Under the pieces are notes generated by a model. That model ran no database searches. It saw only the letters and a list, made by a program, of their open reading frames with translations, and was not told the DNA's origin. From Pseudomonas sp. Seg1 (GTDB taxonomy: Bacteria; Pseudomonadota; Gammaproteobacteria; Pseudomonadales; Pseudomonadaceae), in the NCBI RefSeq assembly GCF_018326005.1, contig NZ_AP021903.1, positions 2,110,001-2,174,000 of the forward strand: a DNA stretch of 64,000 nucleotides, written 5' to 3'. The position numbers and the translations under genes are program-made. Positions 52,907 to 61,880 of the stretch are shown here, piece by piece; position 1 is the stretch's first letter; the number at the start of each line of letters is the position of its first letter.

Positions 52907-55357
52907 TCAGGCCGGCAGCGGGCGGGTTTCTGACGAGGTGCGGGCGGCTGGCGTGCTCGGCAGGCGAGTCAGGCGCAGGGCATTGAGCACCACGGTCAAC
53001 GAACTGATCGACATGCCGACGGCGGCCCACACCGGGGTGATCCAGCCGAGGGCGGCGAACGGCAACATGAGGCCATTGTACAGCGCGGCCCACAGCAGGT
53101 TCTCGATGATTACCCGGCGAGTGCGCCGCGCCAAGGTGAACGCCTGCACCAAGGCGTCGAGACGGTTGGACAGCAGCACGGCATCGGCACTGGTTTTCGC
53201 CAGATCCGTGGCCGAGCCCATGGCCACACTGATATCGGCGGCCGCCAGCACCGGCACATCGTTGACCCCGTCGCCGAGCATCAACACTTTGCGACCTTCC
53301 TTGTGCAACTGTTGCAGCACTTGCAGTTTGTCGTCCGGGCGCAGGCCGCCATGGGCCTCGTCGATACCCAGTTCGGCGGCGACACTGGCGACCATCGGCG
53401 AGCTGTCACCGGACAGCAGCAAGGTACGCCAGCCACGGGCCTTGCATGCCGCGAGCAGGGCGGGGGCATCGTCGCGCAAGCGGTCATCAAGAACGAACCA
53501 CGCCAGCGGCCCGGAGCTGTCACCGAGCAGCAGCCATTGGCCCGGTTCATCCGGCATCACTGGCAAAGGTGAGCCACTGAGGGCGCAGACAAATGCCGCC
53601 TGACCGATGCGCAAACGTTGCTCGCCGACCAGACCTTCAAGGCCCAGGCCCGGGGTGCTGTGGACTTCTTCCGCTGCCAGCGGTGCGCGGCCGAAAGCAC
53701 GGGCGATCGGGTGTTCGGAACGGTTTTCCAGTGCAGCGGCGAGGCTCAGGCATTGATCGCTGTCCTGCGCCCCCAGCGGACGGATCGAGCGCAGTACCAA
53801 GCGACCTTCGGTGAGGGTGCCGGTTTTGTCGAAGATCACCGTATCAATCTGATTCAACCCTTCCAGCACATGACCGCGAGTCAGCAACAGACCGAGTTTG
53901 TGCAGGGTGCCGGTGGCGGCCGTAAGCGCGGTCGGCGTTGCCAGTGACAAGGCGCAAGGGCAAGTGGCGACGAGCATGGCGAGGACAATCCAGAAGGCGC
54001 GTGACGAATCCAGCTCCCACCACAACAGGCCGATGGCGGCTGCGGCGATCAGTGACAACAGCAGAAACCATTGCGCGGCGCGATCGGCGATTTCCGCCAG
54101 GCGCGGTTTTTCTGCCTGGGCGCGATCGAGCAAACGGACGATGGCCGACAGGCGCGTGTCTTGTCCGAGCGCCTGCACTTCAACGGTCAGCGCGCCTTCG
54201 ACATTGAGCGTGCCCGCCGTCACCGCTTCACCCGGCATGCGTGGCTGCGGCAGGTATTCGCCGGTCAGCAACGATTCGTCGATGCTCGATTGGCCGTCGA
54301 GGATCTTGCCGTCCGCCGGCAGGATCGAGCCCGGTTGCACCAGAATGTGGTCGCCCAGGCGCAGTTCGCTGAGCAGGATGCGTTCGCTCTGGCCGGCTGC
54401 ATCCAGACGCAGGCATGAGGCCGGCAACAGGTTCACCAATTGCGCGGTGGCAGCGGCGGTGCGCTCGCGGGCGCGGCGCTCCAGATAGCGTCCGGCGAGC
54501 AGAAACAGCGCGAACATGCCGACCGCATCGAAATACAACTCACCGACGCCGGTGATCGACGTCCAGATCCCGGCGATGTAAGCGCTGCCGATGGCCAGCG
54601 ATACCGAGACGTCCATGGTCAGGTGCCGCGTGCGCAAATCGCGCATCGCCCCTTTAAAAAAAGGTGCGCAGCTGTAGAACACGATCGGCGTGGTCAGAAA
54701 CAATGCGACCCAACGCAGGATCGTGTGCAGCTCCGGGCTGAGGTCGATGTTGAATTCCGGCCAGGTCGCCATGGTCGCCATCATTGCCTGGAACCACAGC
54801 AGCCCGGCCACCCCGAGCTGGCGCAGGGCCAGGCGGTTTTCGCTGGCCAGTTGTTCGCTGGCGCGGTCGGCTTGATAGGGGTGCGCGGCGTAACCGATGT
54901 GACGCAGTTCCGCGAGCATCTGGCTCAACGGCAATTGCCCATCGGCCCAGCGCACGTGCAGACGATGATTGGACAGGTTCAATCGCGCCTCGGCCACCGC
55001 TGGCAGCGTGCGCAGATGTTTCTCGATCAGCCAGCCGCAGGCGGCGCAACTGATGCCTTCCATCAGCAGGGTGGTTTCGGCGAGTTCGCCGTCATGACGG
55101 ACGAAAGGTTTTTGCACATCGGCGCGGTCGTACAGCGCCAGTTCGTCAACCAATTGCACCGGCAGCGCTTCGGGGTTGGCCGAGGCTTCACTGCGGTGCT
55201 GGTAATAGCTTTCCAGGCCTCCGGCGACGATGGCCTCTGCCACTGCCTGACAACCTGGGCAGCAGAATTCGCGGGGCTCCCCGAGAACGACAGCGGTGAA
55301 GCGGCTGCCGGTCGGGACGGGCAGGGCGCAGTGGTAGCAGGGGGTTGGACTGGTCAT
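52907..55357 (-). CDS. ccoI: Copper-translocating P-type ATPase CcoI
   Basis: Inner membrane copper exporter that supplies cbb3 oxidase; 816 residues. N-terminal cysteine cluster (C7-x2-C10, CCPGC at 32-36), a heavy-metal domain (C104-x2-C107 in GISCAACGW), eight membrane helices, the transport motif CPC at 466-468, phosphorylation site D510-KTGT and the GDGVNDVP hinge. Start at 55357; the upstream extension enters a repeat. Separated from ccoH by an inverted repeat. Confidence 0.95.
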   Translation of the reverse strand: MTSPTPCYHCALPVPTGSRFTAVVLGEPREFCCPGCQAVAEAIVAGGLESYYQHRSEASANPEALPVQLVDELALYDRADVQKPFVRHDGELAETTLLMEGISCAACGWLIEKHLRTLPAVAEARLNLSNHRLHVRWADGQLPLSQMLAELRHIGYAAHPYQADRASEQLASENRLALRQLGVAGLLWFQAMMATMATWPEFNIDLSPELHTILRWVALFLTTPIVFYSCAPFFKGAMRDLRTRHLTMDVSVSLAIGSAYIAGIWTSITGVGELYFDAVGMFALFLLAGRYLERRARERTAAATAQLVNLLPASCLRLDAAGQSERILLSELRLGDHILVQPGSILPADGKILDGQSSIDESLLTGEYLPQPRMPGEAVTAGTLNVEGALTVEVQALGQDTRLSAIVRLLDRAQAEKPRLAEIADRAAQWFLLLSLIAAAAIGLLWWELDSSRAFWIVLAMLVATCPCALSLATPTALTAATGTLHKLGLLLTRGHVLEGLNQIDTVIFDKTGTLTEGRLVLRSIRPLGAQDSDQCLSLAAALENRSEHPIARAFGRAPLAAEEVHSTPGLGLEGLVGEQRLRIGQAAFVCALSGSPLPVMPDEPGQWLLLGDSSGPLAWFVLDDRLRDDAPALLAACKARGWRTLLLSGDSSPMVASVAAELGIDEAHGGLRPDDKLQVLQQLHKEGRKVLMLGDGVNDVPVLAAADISVAMGSATDLAKTSADAVLLSNRLDALVQAFTLARRTRRVIIENLLWAALYNGLMLPFAALGWITPVWAAVGMSISSLTVVLNALRLTRLPSTPAARTSSETRPLPA

Positions 55358-55372
55358 GGATCGTGTTCCGAT

Positions 55373-55482
55373 GATCGTTCCCACGCTCGGCGTGGGGATG
55401 CCTCCCCGGACGCTCCGCGTCCGCTTCGGCTGGGACGCGGAGCGTCCTTGGCTGCGTTCCCACGCCGAGCGTGGGAACGATC
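55373..55482. repeat. Compound inverted repeat between ccoH and ccoI
   Basis: Outer arms GATCGTTCCCACGC and inner arms GGACGCTCCGCGTCC lie inside the ccoG-H-I-S operon. Ribosome-free RNA here could fold strongly and change relative expression of ccoGH and ccoIS. Confidence 0.8.
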
Positions 55483-55492
55483 AGAGTCAGGC

Positions 55493-56032
55493 TTATTTTT
55501 TGAGATCTTCGGCGCCTTGCAGCGGCTCATCACCGAGCAGCAACTCCTTGTCATGGCTGACCAGTTCTTCTTCGAACATGCGCCAGACGTGGTCATCCTG
55601 AGACCCCAGCAGCTCGACAAAGCGGCGGCCTTCGATCTTGTCGTTGAGTTGGCCGATGTAGCGCCCGGTTTCTGTTTTGCTGCGGACCAGAACAATCTTG
55701 CGATCCTTCTCCGGCTGGGTTGGCGAGATAAGGTTCAGCTCCAGCCTGCCCGGTTGGCTGTCACCGCTCAAACGCAGGTCGACTTCGCCCGTCACGTCAT
55801 CCAGATGCACCGCAGCGCGCATTTTCAGGTTCTGCGCGAGCAACTCGCGATCCAGCGAACGATTGATGCCTTTGCCGGCCTCGTAGTAGTTGTCGTTGAC
55901 CAGGTTGTCCGGGTTGTTCACCGCGATGGTCACCATGGACAGGGTCAAGGTCACCGAACAGGCCAGAATCCCGATGATGATCCACGGCCAGAGGTGCTTG
56001 TACCAGGGACTTGCGGCGTTTGCGGCGGGCAT
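55493..56032 (-). CDS. ccoH: cbb3 oxidase assembly protein CcoH
   Basis: FixH-family protein of 179 residues with one N-terminal membrane helix (about 14-36) and a periplasmic domain (NLVNDNYYEAGKGIN is typical). Associates with cbb3 oxidase during assembly. GAGAGA precedes the start at 56032. Its start lies within the end of ccoG's 3' context, separated by about 10 bases. Confidence 0.92.
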   Translation of the reverse strand: MPAANAASPWYKHLWPWIIIGILACSVTLTLSMVTIAVNNPDNLVNDNYYEAGKGINRSLDRELLAQNLKMRAAVHLDDVTGEVDLRLSGDSQPGRLELNLISPTQPEKDRKIVLVRSKTETGRYIGQLNDKIEGRRFVELLGSQDDHVWRMFEEELVSHDKELLLGDEPLQGAEDLKK

Positions 56033-56043
56033 GTTCAGTTCTC

Positions 56044-57459
56044 TCAACGGATTTGTGGGCCGATGAATCGGCTCTTGGCTTCAACGTGGACGCTGTCGTC
56101 ATCGGCATCCTTGAGGATGAATTTCACCTCGTTGGTGCTCGATGGCAGTTGTTCCGGTGCGCTCGACAGTTCGACTGGCATGCTGATGATGTCGCCGGCT
56201 GCCACTTTGATCTCGCGTTTGCCTTGCAGGCGCAGATCCGGCAAACCGGCGGCTTCCAGCACATAGGTGTGATCGCGCTGGTCCTTGTTCATGATCTTCA
56301 GGCTGTAGACGTTTTCGATCCGGCCTTCGGCGTTCTCGCGGTACAACACGCGGTCCTTGCTGACATCGAAACCGACCAGCGAACGCATGAAGAACGCGGT
56401 CACCAGCAGGCTGATCATCGCCAGCAATACCACGGCGTAGCCGATCAGGCGTGGCCGCAGTTTATGGGTTTTCTGCCCGGACAGGTTGTGCTCGGTGGTG
56501 TAGCTGATCAGGCCGCGCGGGTAGTCCATCTTGTCCATGATGCTGTCACAGGCATCGATGCACGCAGCGCAACCGATGCACTCGATCTGCAGGCCGTCGC
56601 GGATGTCGATGCCAGTCGGACAGACCTGAACGCACATGGTGCAGTCGATGCAGTCGCCCAGGCCCATGGCCTTGTAGTCGACGCCTTTCTTGCGCGGGCC
56701 ACGGCTTTCGCCACGACGCGGGTCGTAGGAAACGATCAGGGTGTCCTTGTCGAACATCACACTCTGGAAGCGCGCATACGGGCACATGTAGATGCACACC
56801 TGCTCACGCAACCAGCCGGCGTTGCCGTACGTGGCGAGGGTGAAAAAACCGACCCAGAAATACGACCAGCCATCGGCCTGGCCGGTGAAGAATTCGAACG
56901 CCAGTTCGCGGATCGGTGAGAAATAGCCAACGAAGGTCATGCCGGTAACGAAACCGATCAGCAACCACAGCGCGTGTTTGGCAAATTTGCGCGCAAATTT
57001 GTTGGCGCTCATCGGCGCCTTGTCGAGCTTGATGCGCTGGTTGCGGTCGCCTTCGGTGACCTTCTCGCACCACATGAAAATCCATGTCCACACGCTTTGC
57101 GGGCAGGTGTAGCCGCACCACACACGGCCGGCATACACGGTGATGAAGAACAGGCCGAACGCGGCAATGATCAACAGGCCCGAGAGCAGAATGAAATCCT
57201 GCGGCCAGAAAGTCGCGCCGAAGATGAAGAACTTGCGCTCGGGCAGGTTCCACCACACGGCCTGATGACCGCCCCAGTTCAGCCAGACCGTACCGAAATA
57301 CAGCAGGAACAGCGCGGCACCGCCCATCATCCGCAGATTGCGGAACAGACCGGTGAAGGCACGGGTGTAGATTTTTTCTCGAGAGGCGTAGAGATCGACG
57401 CTGTTATTCGCGTTTTTGCTGGGTGGCGTGACGTCGTGTACCGGAATCTGGTTGCTCAT
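56044..57459 (-). CDS. ccoG: cbb3 oxidase assembly cupric reductase CcoG
   Basis: FixG-family polyferredoxin that reduces copper for CcoI; 471 residues. Five or so membrane helices, a CGYTCPQSVW motif, and two [4Fe-4S] motifs (CIDCTMCVQVCPTG and CIGCAACIDACD), followed by a periplasmic Ig-like C-terminal domain. Two adjacent ATGs exist; the second (57459) is better spaced from GGGA. First gene of ccoG-H-I-S. Confidence 0.95.
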   Translation of the reverse strand: MSNQIPVHDVTPPSKNANNSVDLYASREKIYTRAFTGLFRNLRMMGGAALFLLYFGTVWLNWGGHQAVWWNLPERKFFIFGATFWPQDFILLSGLLIIAAFGLFFITVYAGRVWCGYTCPQSVWTWIFMWCEKVTEGDRNQRIKLDKAPMSANKFARKFAKHALWLLIGFVTGMTFVGYFSPIRELAFEFFTGQADGWSYFWVGFFTLATYGNAGWLREQVCIYMCPYARFQSVMFDKDTLIVSYDPRRGESRGPRKKGVDYKAMGLGDCIDCTMCVQVCPTGIDIRDGLQIECIGCAACIDACDSIMDKMDYPRGLISYTTEHNLSGQKTHKLRPRLIGYAVVLLAMISLLVTAFFMRSLVGFDVSKDRVLYRENAEGRIENVYSLKIMNKDQRDHTYVLEAAGLPDLRLQGKREIKVAAGDIISMPVELSSAPEQLPSSTNEVKFILKDADDDSVHVEAKSRFIGPQIR

Positions 57460-57624
57460 CATTGCATCCCACGGCAGTGGAAAAATGCCTCGGTCGATAC
57501 GTGCCGGCCGGGGTCAGAAAGGCGTTGCAGTGGCGCAATGATACGCCTGTCACGCCGACGAACGGGTGCGACCTTTGGTCGCGTTGGGGGAAGGGTTCAA
57601 ATGGTGTAGCAGATGTAACAAGTC

Positions 57625-57638
57625 CTGACCCAGATCAA
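57625..57638 (-). promoter_or_regulatory. Candidate Anr box upstream of ccoG
   Basis: Minus strand TTGAT-CTGG-GTCAG, one mismatch from TTGAT-N4-GTCAA. Its centre is about 170 bases from the ccoG start, farther than usual. Confidence 0.4.
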
Positions 57639-57691
57639 TTGACTATAGACGATGCATGAGACTCGCTCTGGCGAGCGAGTCCCTGCTTTGC

Positions 57692-57868
57692 TCAGATCAG
57701 CCTTCCGCCGCCGAGACTGTCGAGCCCGCTGCCGGGGGTTTTTTTGACCACGTCGACGGTTGTGGCGTCATCACTCTCCTGGTGCTGCGTATTGGAGGGT
57801 TCGTTATCAGAGTTGAAATAGGTGAAATCCTCTTGGGATTGCACACAATCATGATCAGCTTCTCGCAT
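57692..57868 (-). CDS. Small ORF, 58 residues, unknown
   Basis: An ATG at 57868 preceded by AAGGAAG at good spacing opens a 58-codon frame: an acidic, Asp/Glu/Gln/Asn-rich N-terminal part (one Cys at residue 8), then KKTPGSGLDSLGGGRLI at the C-terminus. No signal peptide and no family I recognise. The Gly-rich tail after an acidic leader recalls precursor peptides, but no modifying enzyme is nearby. Might also be chance; the ribosome site and isolated position argue for a gene. Confidence 0.45.
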   Translation of the reverse strand: MREADHDCVQSQEDFTYFNSDNEPSNTQHQESDDATTVDVVKKTPGSGLDSLGGGRLI

Positions 57869-58166
57869 GTTTATCTTCCTTGGAATCTATTGATATATGA
57901 GGCGCTCTGACAATAAGTCTCAGGCGCCGATAAAAGTTACTGTTCGCTGAAAGTCGAGTCTAGCGGATATTCGTCTCATTTTATGAATGCCTGTGTAATG
58001 AGAAACTTTACCTTAGTTGCGTTTCGCAAGTTGGTTGGTGTCGGGGCGACATAAAATAAATTAATTAATTCGTACGGTATGTTTGAGGATTGCAAGGTTT
58101 TCTAATAGCGTGAAAGTTGACGGCATGAGGTCGTCAGTTTATTCGACTAAATGGAAGTGTTATGTG

Positions 58167-59168
58167 ATGGTTATTAATAAAGTGGCAAGCTTGATTGTAG
58201 GGGTGTTTTTATTGTTTTCGGTTTTTATGGCCCATGCATTGCCGGATGCACCGAAGCACATGGTGTTCGCATCGGACACGCAATATCCCTGGACAGACAA
58301 GACGGACAGCAGAACACATGAATCCGCTGAGGAGTTCACGAAACGTTCGAAGTGGCTGGTGGAAAGTCAACTGGCAAGTATCGCTGACTTTCGAATCCGC
58401 AACGGATCGCAGTCAACGATCCCTTTGATGATTAATGGTGACATCACTGCGTTCGGTCATGGCTGGCAGCGTGACTATATGGCGTCGGCGTTAAAGAGGC
58501 ACTTCGGAACGGATTACCTGTATGGCCTGGGTAATCATGACTATGAAAATAACGTCGATGACTGTTTCAGCAATAGTTGTGCGGCCGGCAGTATTGTTGC
58601 TTTCAAGGAACATCATGAAGGCAAGGTGGGCAGCTTTGATCTGAAGATTACTGGCAGCGCAGTAAACAGGCTTTATTCGGGGAGCCTCGCTTACTCCAAG
58701 ACCATTGATGACGTGCACCTGGTGCAGCTCAATAACGAGCCTACTTACACGAGAAAAATTTCCAGTGTCTGGAACCCCACCACTTTCGACATCACCAGTG
58801 CACTGGACTGGCTTGAGAACGATCTCCGGCTGGCGAGAGCTGGGGGGTACTCCATCATCATAAACATGCACAAACCGCTGGAAATGAAGGACGCCAGCCA
58901 GCAGAAGCGCTTTATCGAAATGGTCAAGAAATATGAAGTCACTGCGGTATTTGCTGGCCATCTGCACAAGGACGGTGGTAGTTCCTATTGGTTGGGGAAT
59001 GTGCCGATGTACCTGAGTGGTGCCACTTCTCAACAGACTTACCTGATCACCAGCTTTACCGAGGATCGCAAGCAATTGCAGATCTATCTGGTGAAGGACA
59101 ATCAATGGCAGAAACGGGAGTTGATAGACACCATTCCCGTGAAATCCATCAGGGCCAATCGGCCATAA
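58167..59168 (+). CDS. Secreted calcineurin-like metallophosphoesterase
   Basis: 333 residues with a signal peptide (about 1-24, SLIVGVFLLFSVFMAHA). Metal-binding motifs in order: FASDTQ (D37), INGD near 91, LGNHD at 121-125, NMHKP, and AGHLH near 265. This is a complete calcineurin-type set, so an active periplasmic or secreted phosphoesterase is expected; substrate unknown. GGAAG nine bases upstream supports 58167. Upstream DNA is AT-rich. Not part of the cbb3 genes on either side, so probably accessory. Confidence 0.85.
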   Translation: MVINKVASLIVGVFLLFSVFMAHALPDAPKHMVFASDTQYPWTDKTDSRTHESAEEFTKRSKWLVESQLASIADFRIRNGSQSTIPLMINGDITAFGHGWQRDYMASALKRHFGTDYLYGLGNHDYENNVDDCFSNSCAAGSIVAFKEHHEGKVGSFDLKITGSAVNRLYSGSLAYSKTIDDVHLVQLNNEPTYTRKISSVWNPTTFDITSALDWLENDLRLARAGGYSIIINMHKPLEMKDASQQKRFIEMVKKYEVTAVFAGHLHKDGGSSYWLGNVPMYLSGATSQQTYLITSFTEDRKQLQIYLVKDNQWQKRELIDTIPVKSIRANRP

Positions 59169-59201
59169 AAAAAACGGCCCCGTTGGATGACTGGCGGGGT
59201 C
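59166..59201 (-). terminator. Terminator of the toxin-antitoxin pair
   Basis: On the minus strand GACCCCG and CGGGGCC pair around a 12-base loop, followed by eight T. It lies just after the metallophosphoesterase stop and 65 bases past the toxin stop. Confidence 0.65.
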
Positions 59202-59264
59202 TTCTCAAGCCGGTAGTTTGTAACGTCGGTATCACTGGGGCTTCACCGTTAAAGGACTAATTCG

Positions 59265-59672
59265 TCAATCCCATGGGTTGATGAGTGCCACGCCACTGTT
59301 TTGAAAATCGCCGATATTTCGGGTCACCACCGTAAGACCGTGAACCAAGGCAGTCGCAGCGATCAGCGCATCGCTTTCACTGGCGCGATCCGGAACGTGC
59401 AGGCTGGCACAGCGAACGGCGACAGCCACGTCGATAGGTAGGATTCTTGTGTCGAAGGCGGGGACAACGTGTCGCTTCAACCAGCGGCGCAGTACCTTTC
59501 CCTGGTCGGGGTCGCGGCGCTCTATCCGCAGCACCCCTGTCTCCAGCTCCATCAAAGTAATCACTGAAATAAACATGCTTGGAGCAGAAGTACTCTTGGC
59601 CCAGGCGACGACATTCGCGTCAGCCTGAGGTTTGCGCAGTTCGGAAATCACATTTGTGTCGAGTAAATACAT
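59265..59672 (-). CDS. PIN-domain toxin (VapC/FitB type)
   Basis: 135-residue ribonuclease-type toxin. Acidic PIN residues are visible: D5 in LLDTN, E42/E44 in MELE, D101 in SESDALIAATA and D122 in NIGDF. Directly follows the antitoxin gene with no gap, so the pair is likely cotranscribed. Cleavage target unknown. Confidence 0.9.
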   Translation of the reverse strand: MYLLDTNVISELRKPQADANVVAWAKSTSAPSMFISVITLMELETGVLRIERRDPDQGKVLRRWLKRHVVPAFDTRILPIDVAVAVRCASLHVPDRASESDALIAATALVHGLTVVTRNIGDFQNSGVALINPWD

Positions 59673-59927
59673 TCAGGACAGATCCACAGGGCGGTGAGTG
59701 ATCACGGCACGCTCGGTTTCGAAGTCGATGTCTGCCGATTCAGGCATGACTAACAGGTCGACAATGCTCGCGTTCGTACCCATCAATTTCTGGTACTCCT
59801 CAATGCTTAGCAGTACGTGAGCGGGCTTGCCACGGTCAGTGATGATAACCGGCCCCTGACGCGAGGCTTTTTTGGCACTGCTTGTGTCTTGATTGAATTC
59901 GCGGCTTGAAATGGTGGTGATGGCCAT
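59673..59927 (-). CDS. Phd/YefM-type antitoxin
   Basis: 84 residues. N-terminal MAITTISSREFNQDTSSAKK and VIITDRGKPAHVLLSIEEYQ are typical of the DNA-binding Phd/YefM fold; the acidic C-terminus should cover the toxin. The second of two adjacent ATGs (59927) is best spaced from GGGGGA; 59930 is possible. The longer frame upstream is not coding. Likely autorepresses the pair. Confidence 0.88.
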   Translation of the reverse strand: MAITTISSREFNQDTSSAKKASRQGPVIITDRGKPAHVLLSIEEYQKLMGTNASIVDLLVMPESADIDFETERAVITHRPVDLS

Positions 59928-60042
59928 CATGAAGATCCCCCTGAACATGGTTTGTAGAAACGTTACTACCTTGTTCGGCGTGCAGCAACCTCCGTGCCCT
60001 ACAGAAAATAACCACTGGTCTTTCGATGGGGGGAAGTAGAGG

Positions 60043-60082
60043 CAAAAAGGCCCCGCCAATTCTCATTGGCGGGGCCTTTTTG
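60043..60082. terminator. Strong terminator after ccoP
   Basis: CAAAAAGGCCCCGCCAAT and its complement with a short loop and T-runs on both sides, about 20 bases past the ccoP stop. Symmetric, so it works in both directions. Confidence 0.9.
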
Positions 60083-60100
60083 TTGCTTCAAGCGTCGGCC

Positions 60101-61084
60101 TTACTCGGCGTTCGCTTCCGGTGCTTTTTCACCGTGGGACAAGCTGTAAACGTAAGCCGCCAGCAGGTGCACCTTGTCGTTGCCTTGCAGTTGTTCCTGC
60201 GCTGGCATCTGGCCCTGACGGCCGTAACGGATGGTCTGCTGCAGTTGCGCAAAGCTCGAACCGTAGATGAACGCGCCCGGGTGAGTCAGGTCAGGCGCGC
60301 CCATGGCCGGGGTGCCTTTACCGGCTGGGCCGTGGCAAGCCACGCAGTTGGCAGCGAACAGTTTGCCGCCGTTGGCCGGGTCGGCCTTGGTGCCTTCCGG
60401 CAATTTGCGGCCATCGAGGTTGGTCACGACAAACGCTGCCACGTCGGCCACGCCTTGCTCACCAATGACTTCAGCCCAGGCCGGCATCACCGCGTGGCGA
60501 CCGCCCATGATGGTGGTCTTGATGGTTTCCGGCTCACCGCCCCAGCGCCAGTCGGCATCGGTCAGGTTCGGGAAACCGTAAGCACCCTTGGCGTCGGAAC
60601 CATGGCAGACCGAGCAGTTGGAGGCGAACAGGCGGCCACCCATCTTCAGGGCTTGCGGGTCTTTGGCCACTTCTTCGATCGGCATGGCGGCGAACTTGGC
60701 GAAGATCGGACCGAACTTGGCGTCCGAGCGCGCCATTTCCTTTTCCCACTCGTGAACGCCGGTCCAGCCAGTCTGGCCGTTGGCGAACGCTGTCTGCTTG
60801 TCGGTATCGAGGTAGTTGTAGCCCGGCAACAGGCCTTTCCAGTTACCCAGACCCGGGTACAGCACCAGATAACCCAAGGCGAAGACGATGGTGCCGACGA
60901 ACAGCATGAACCACCATTTCGGCAGTGGGTTGTCGTACTCCTCGATCCCGTCGAAGGAGTGCCCGACCGTCTCGTCCGTCTGTTCGCTGCGCTGGCCCTT
61001 GCGGGTCGACAGCAGCAGCCAGGTCAGGGAAAAGATCGTACCGAGACTGAGGACTGTGACGTACAGACTCCAGAATGTAGTCAT
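60101..61084 (-). CDS. ccoP: cbb3 oxidase subunit III (diheme cytochrome c) CcoP
   Basis: 327 residues with two N-terminal membrane helices (about 6-26 and 56-78) and two heme c sites, C157-SVC-H161 and C247-VAC-H251. Delivers electrons to CcoO/CcoN. Its start overlaps the ccoQ stop as ATGA. A second ccoP fragment lies upstream at the window edge. Confidence 0.96.
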   Translation of the reverse strand: MTTFWSLYVTVLSLGTIFSLTWLLLSTRKGQRSEQTDETVGHSFDGIEEYDNPLPKWWFMLFVGTIVFALGYLVLYPGLGNWKGLLPGYNYLDTDKQTAFANGQTGWTGVHEWEKEMARSDAKFGPIFAKFAAMPIEEVAKDPQALKMGGRLFASNCSVCHGSDAKGAYGFPNLTDADWRWGGEPETIKTTIMGGRHAVMPAWAEVIGEQGVADVAAFVVTNLDGRKLPEGTKADPANGGKLFAANCVACHGPAGKGTPAMGAPDLTHPGAFIYGSSFAQLQQTIRYGRQGQMPAQEQLQGNDKVHLLAAYVYSLSHGEKAPEANAE

Positions 61085-61266
61085 TCTTTGTTACTCCTAG
61101 AAGCTTGCTCGACGTGCTTGATGGCTTCGGGATCATCCGCAAAAGGCAACAAGGTCGCGTCTTCAAACTCCGACTTACGCTTGGGGCTGAACACCCACAT
61201 CGCCAGACCGATGAAGGCCACCATCACAACAACGGTGCCCAGGCCACGAATCATCCCGATATCCAT
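61081..61266 (-). CDS. ccoQ: cbb3 oxidase subunit CcoQ
   Basis: 61-residue single-pass membrane protein that stabilises the complex. N-terminal helix (about 8-27) then [20 protein letters not shown], typical of CcoQ. Between ccoO and ccoP. Confidence 0.93.
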   Translation of the reverse strand: MDIGMIRGLGTVVVMVAFIGLAMWVFSPKRKSEFEDATLLPFADDPEAIKHVEQASRSNKE

Positions 61267-61271
61267 CTAGA

Positions 61272-61880
61272 TCACCGTTTGCTTTTGATGATGGTGCCCA
61301 GGCCTTGCAGGTAGGCCACCAGCGCGTCCATTTCGGTTTTGCCCTTCACGGCAGCCTGTGCACCAGCGATATCTTCGTCGGTGTAAGGAACGCCGAGCGT
61401 GCGCAACACTTCCATTTTCTTGGCCGTGTCTTTGCCGTCGAGCTTGTTTTCCACGAGGAACGGGTAAGCCGGCATTTTCGACTCAGGCACCACGTTGCGC
61501 GGGTTGTACAAGTGCGCACGCTGCCAGTCATCGGAGTAACGACCGCCCACACGGGCCAGGTCCGGGCCGGTACGCTTGGAACCCCACAGGAACGGGTGAT
61601 CCCAGACACTTTCACCGGCAACCGAATAGTGGCCATAGCGTTCGGTTTCCGCACGGAACGGACGGATCATCTGCGAGTGGCAGCCGACACAGCCGTTGGC
61701 GATATAAACGTCGCGGCCTTCCAGTTCCAGCGCCGAGCGTGGCTTCATGCCTTCGACCGGCTTGTTGGTGACGTCCTGGAAAAACAGCGGAACGATTTGG
61801 GTCAGGCCGCCAACGCTGACGGCGATGACCATGAAGAAGGCCAGCAGGCCAATGTTCTTCTCGACAGCTTCATGCTTCAT
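61272..61880 (-). CDS. ccoO: cbb3 oxidase subunit II (monoheme cytochrome c) CcoO
   Basis: 202 residues; N-terminal anchor (about 11-30), heme c motif C64-VGC-H68 in [15 protein letters not shown], and a later Met ligand region ([10 protein letters not shown]). Its start overlaps the ccoN stop by one base as TGATG. Confidence 0.96.
   Translation of the reverse strand: MKHEAVEKNIGLLAFFMVIAVSVGGLTQIVPLFFQDVTNKPVEGMKPRSALELEGRDVYIANGCVGCHSQMIRPFRAETERYGHYSVAGESVWDHPFLWGSKRTGPDLARVGGRYSDDWQRAHLYNPRNVVPESKMPAYPFLVENKLDGKDTAKKMEVLRTLGVPYTDEDIAGAQAAVKGKTEMDALVAYLQGLGTIIKSKR

Noticed and set aside
56508..57256. Several open frames overlapping ccoG on both strands
   Set aside because: They lack motifs and fall fully within the well-identified ccoG frame.
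57656..57910. 84-codon plus-strand frame overlapping the small ORF near ccoG
   Set aside because: No ribosome site, and its sequence looks like a frame shadow; the minus-strand 58-codon frame has a better start.
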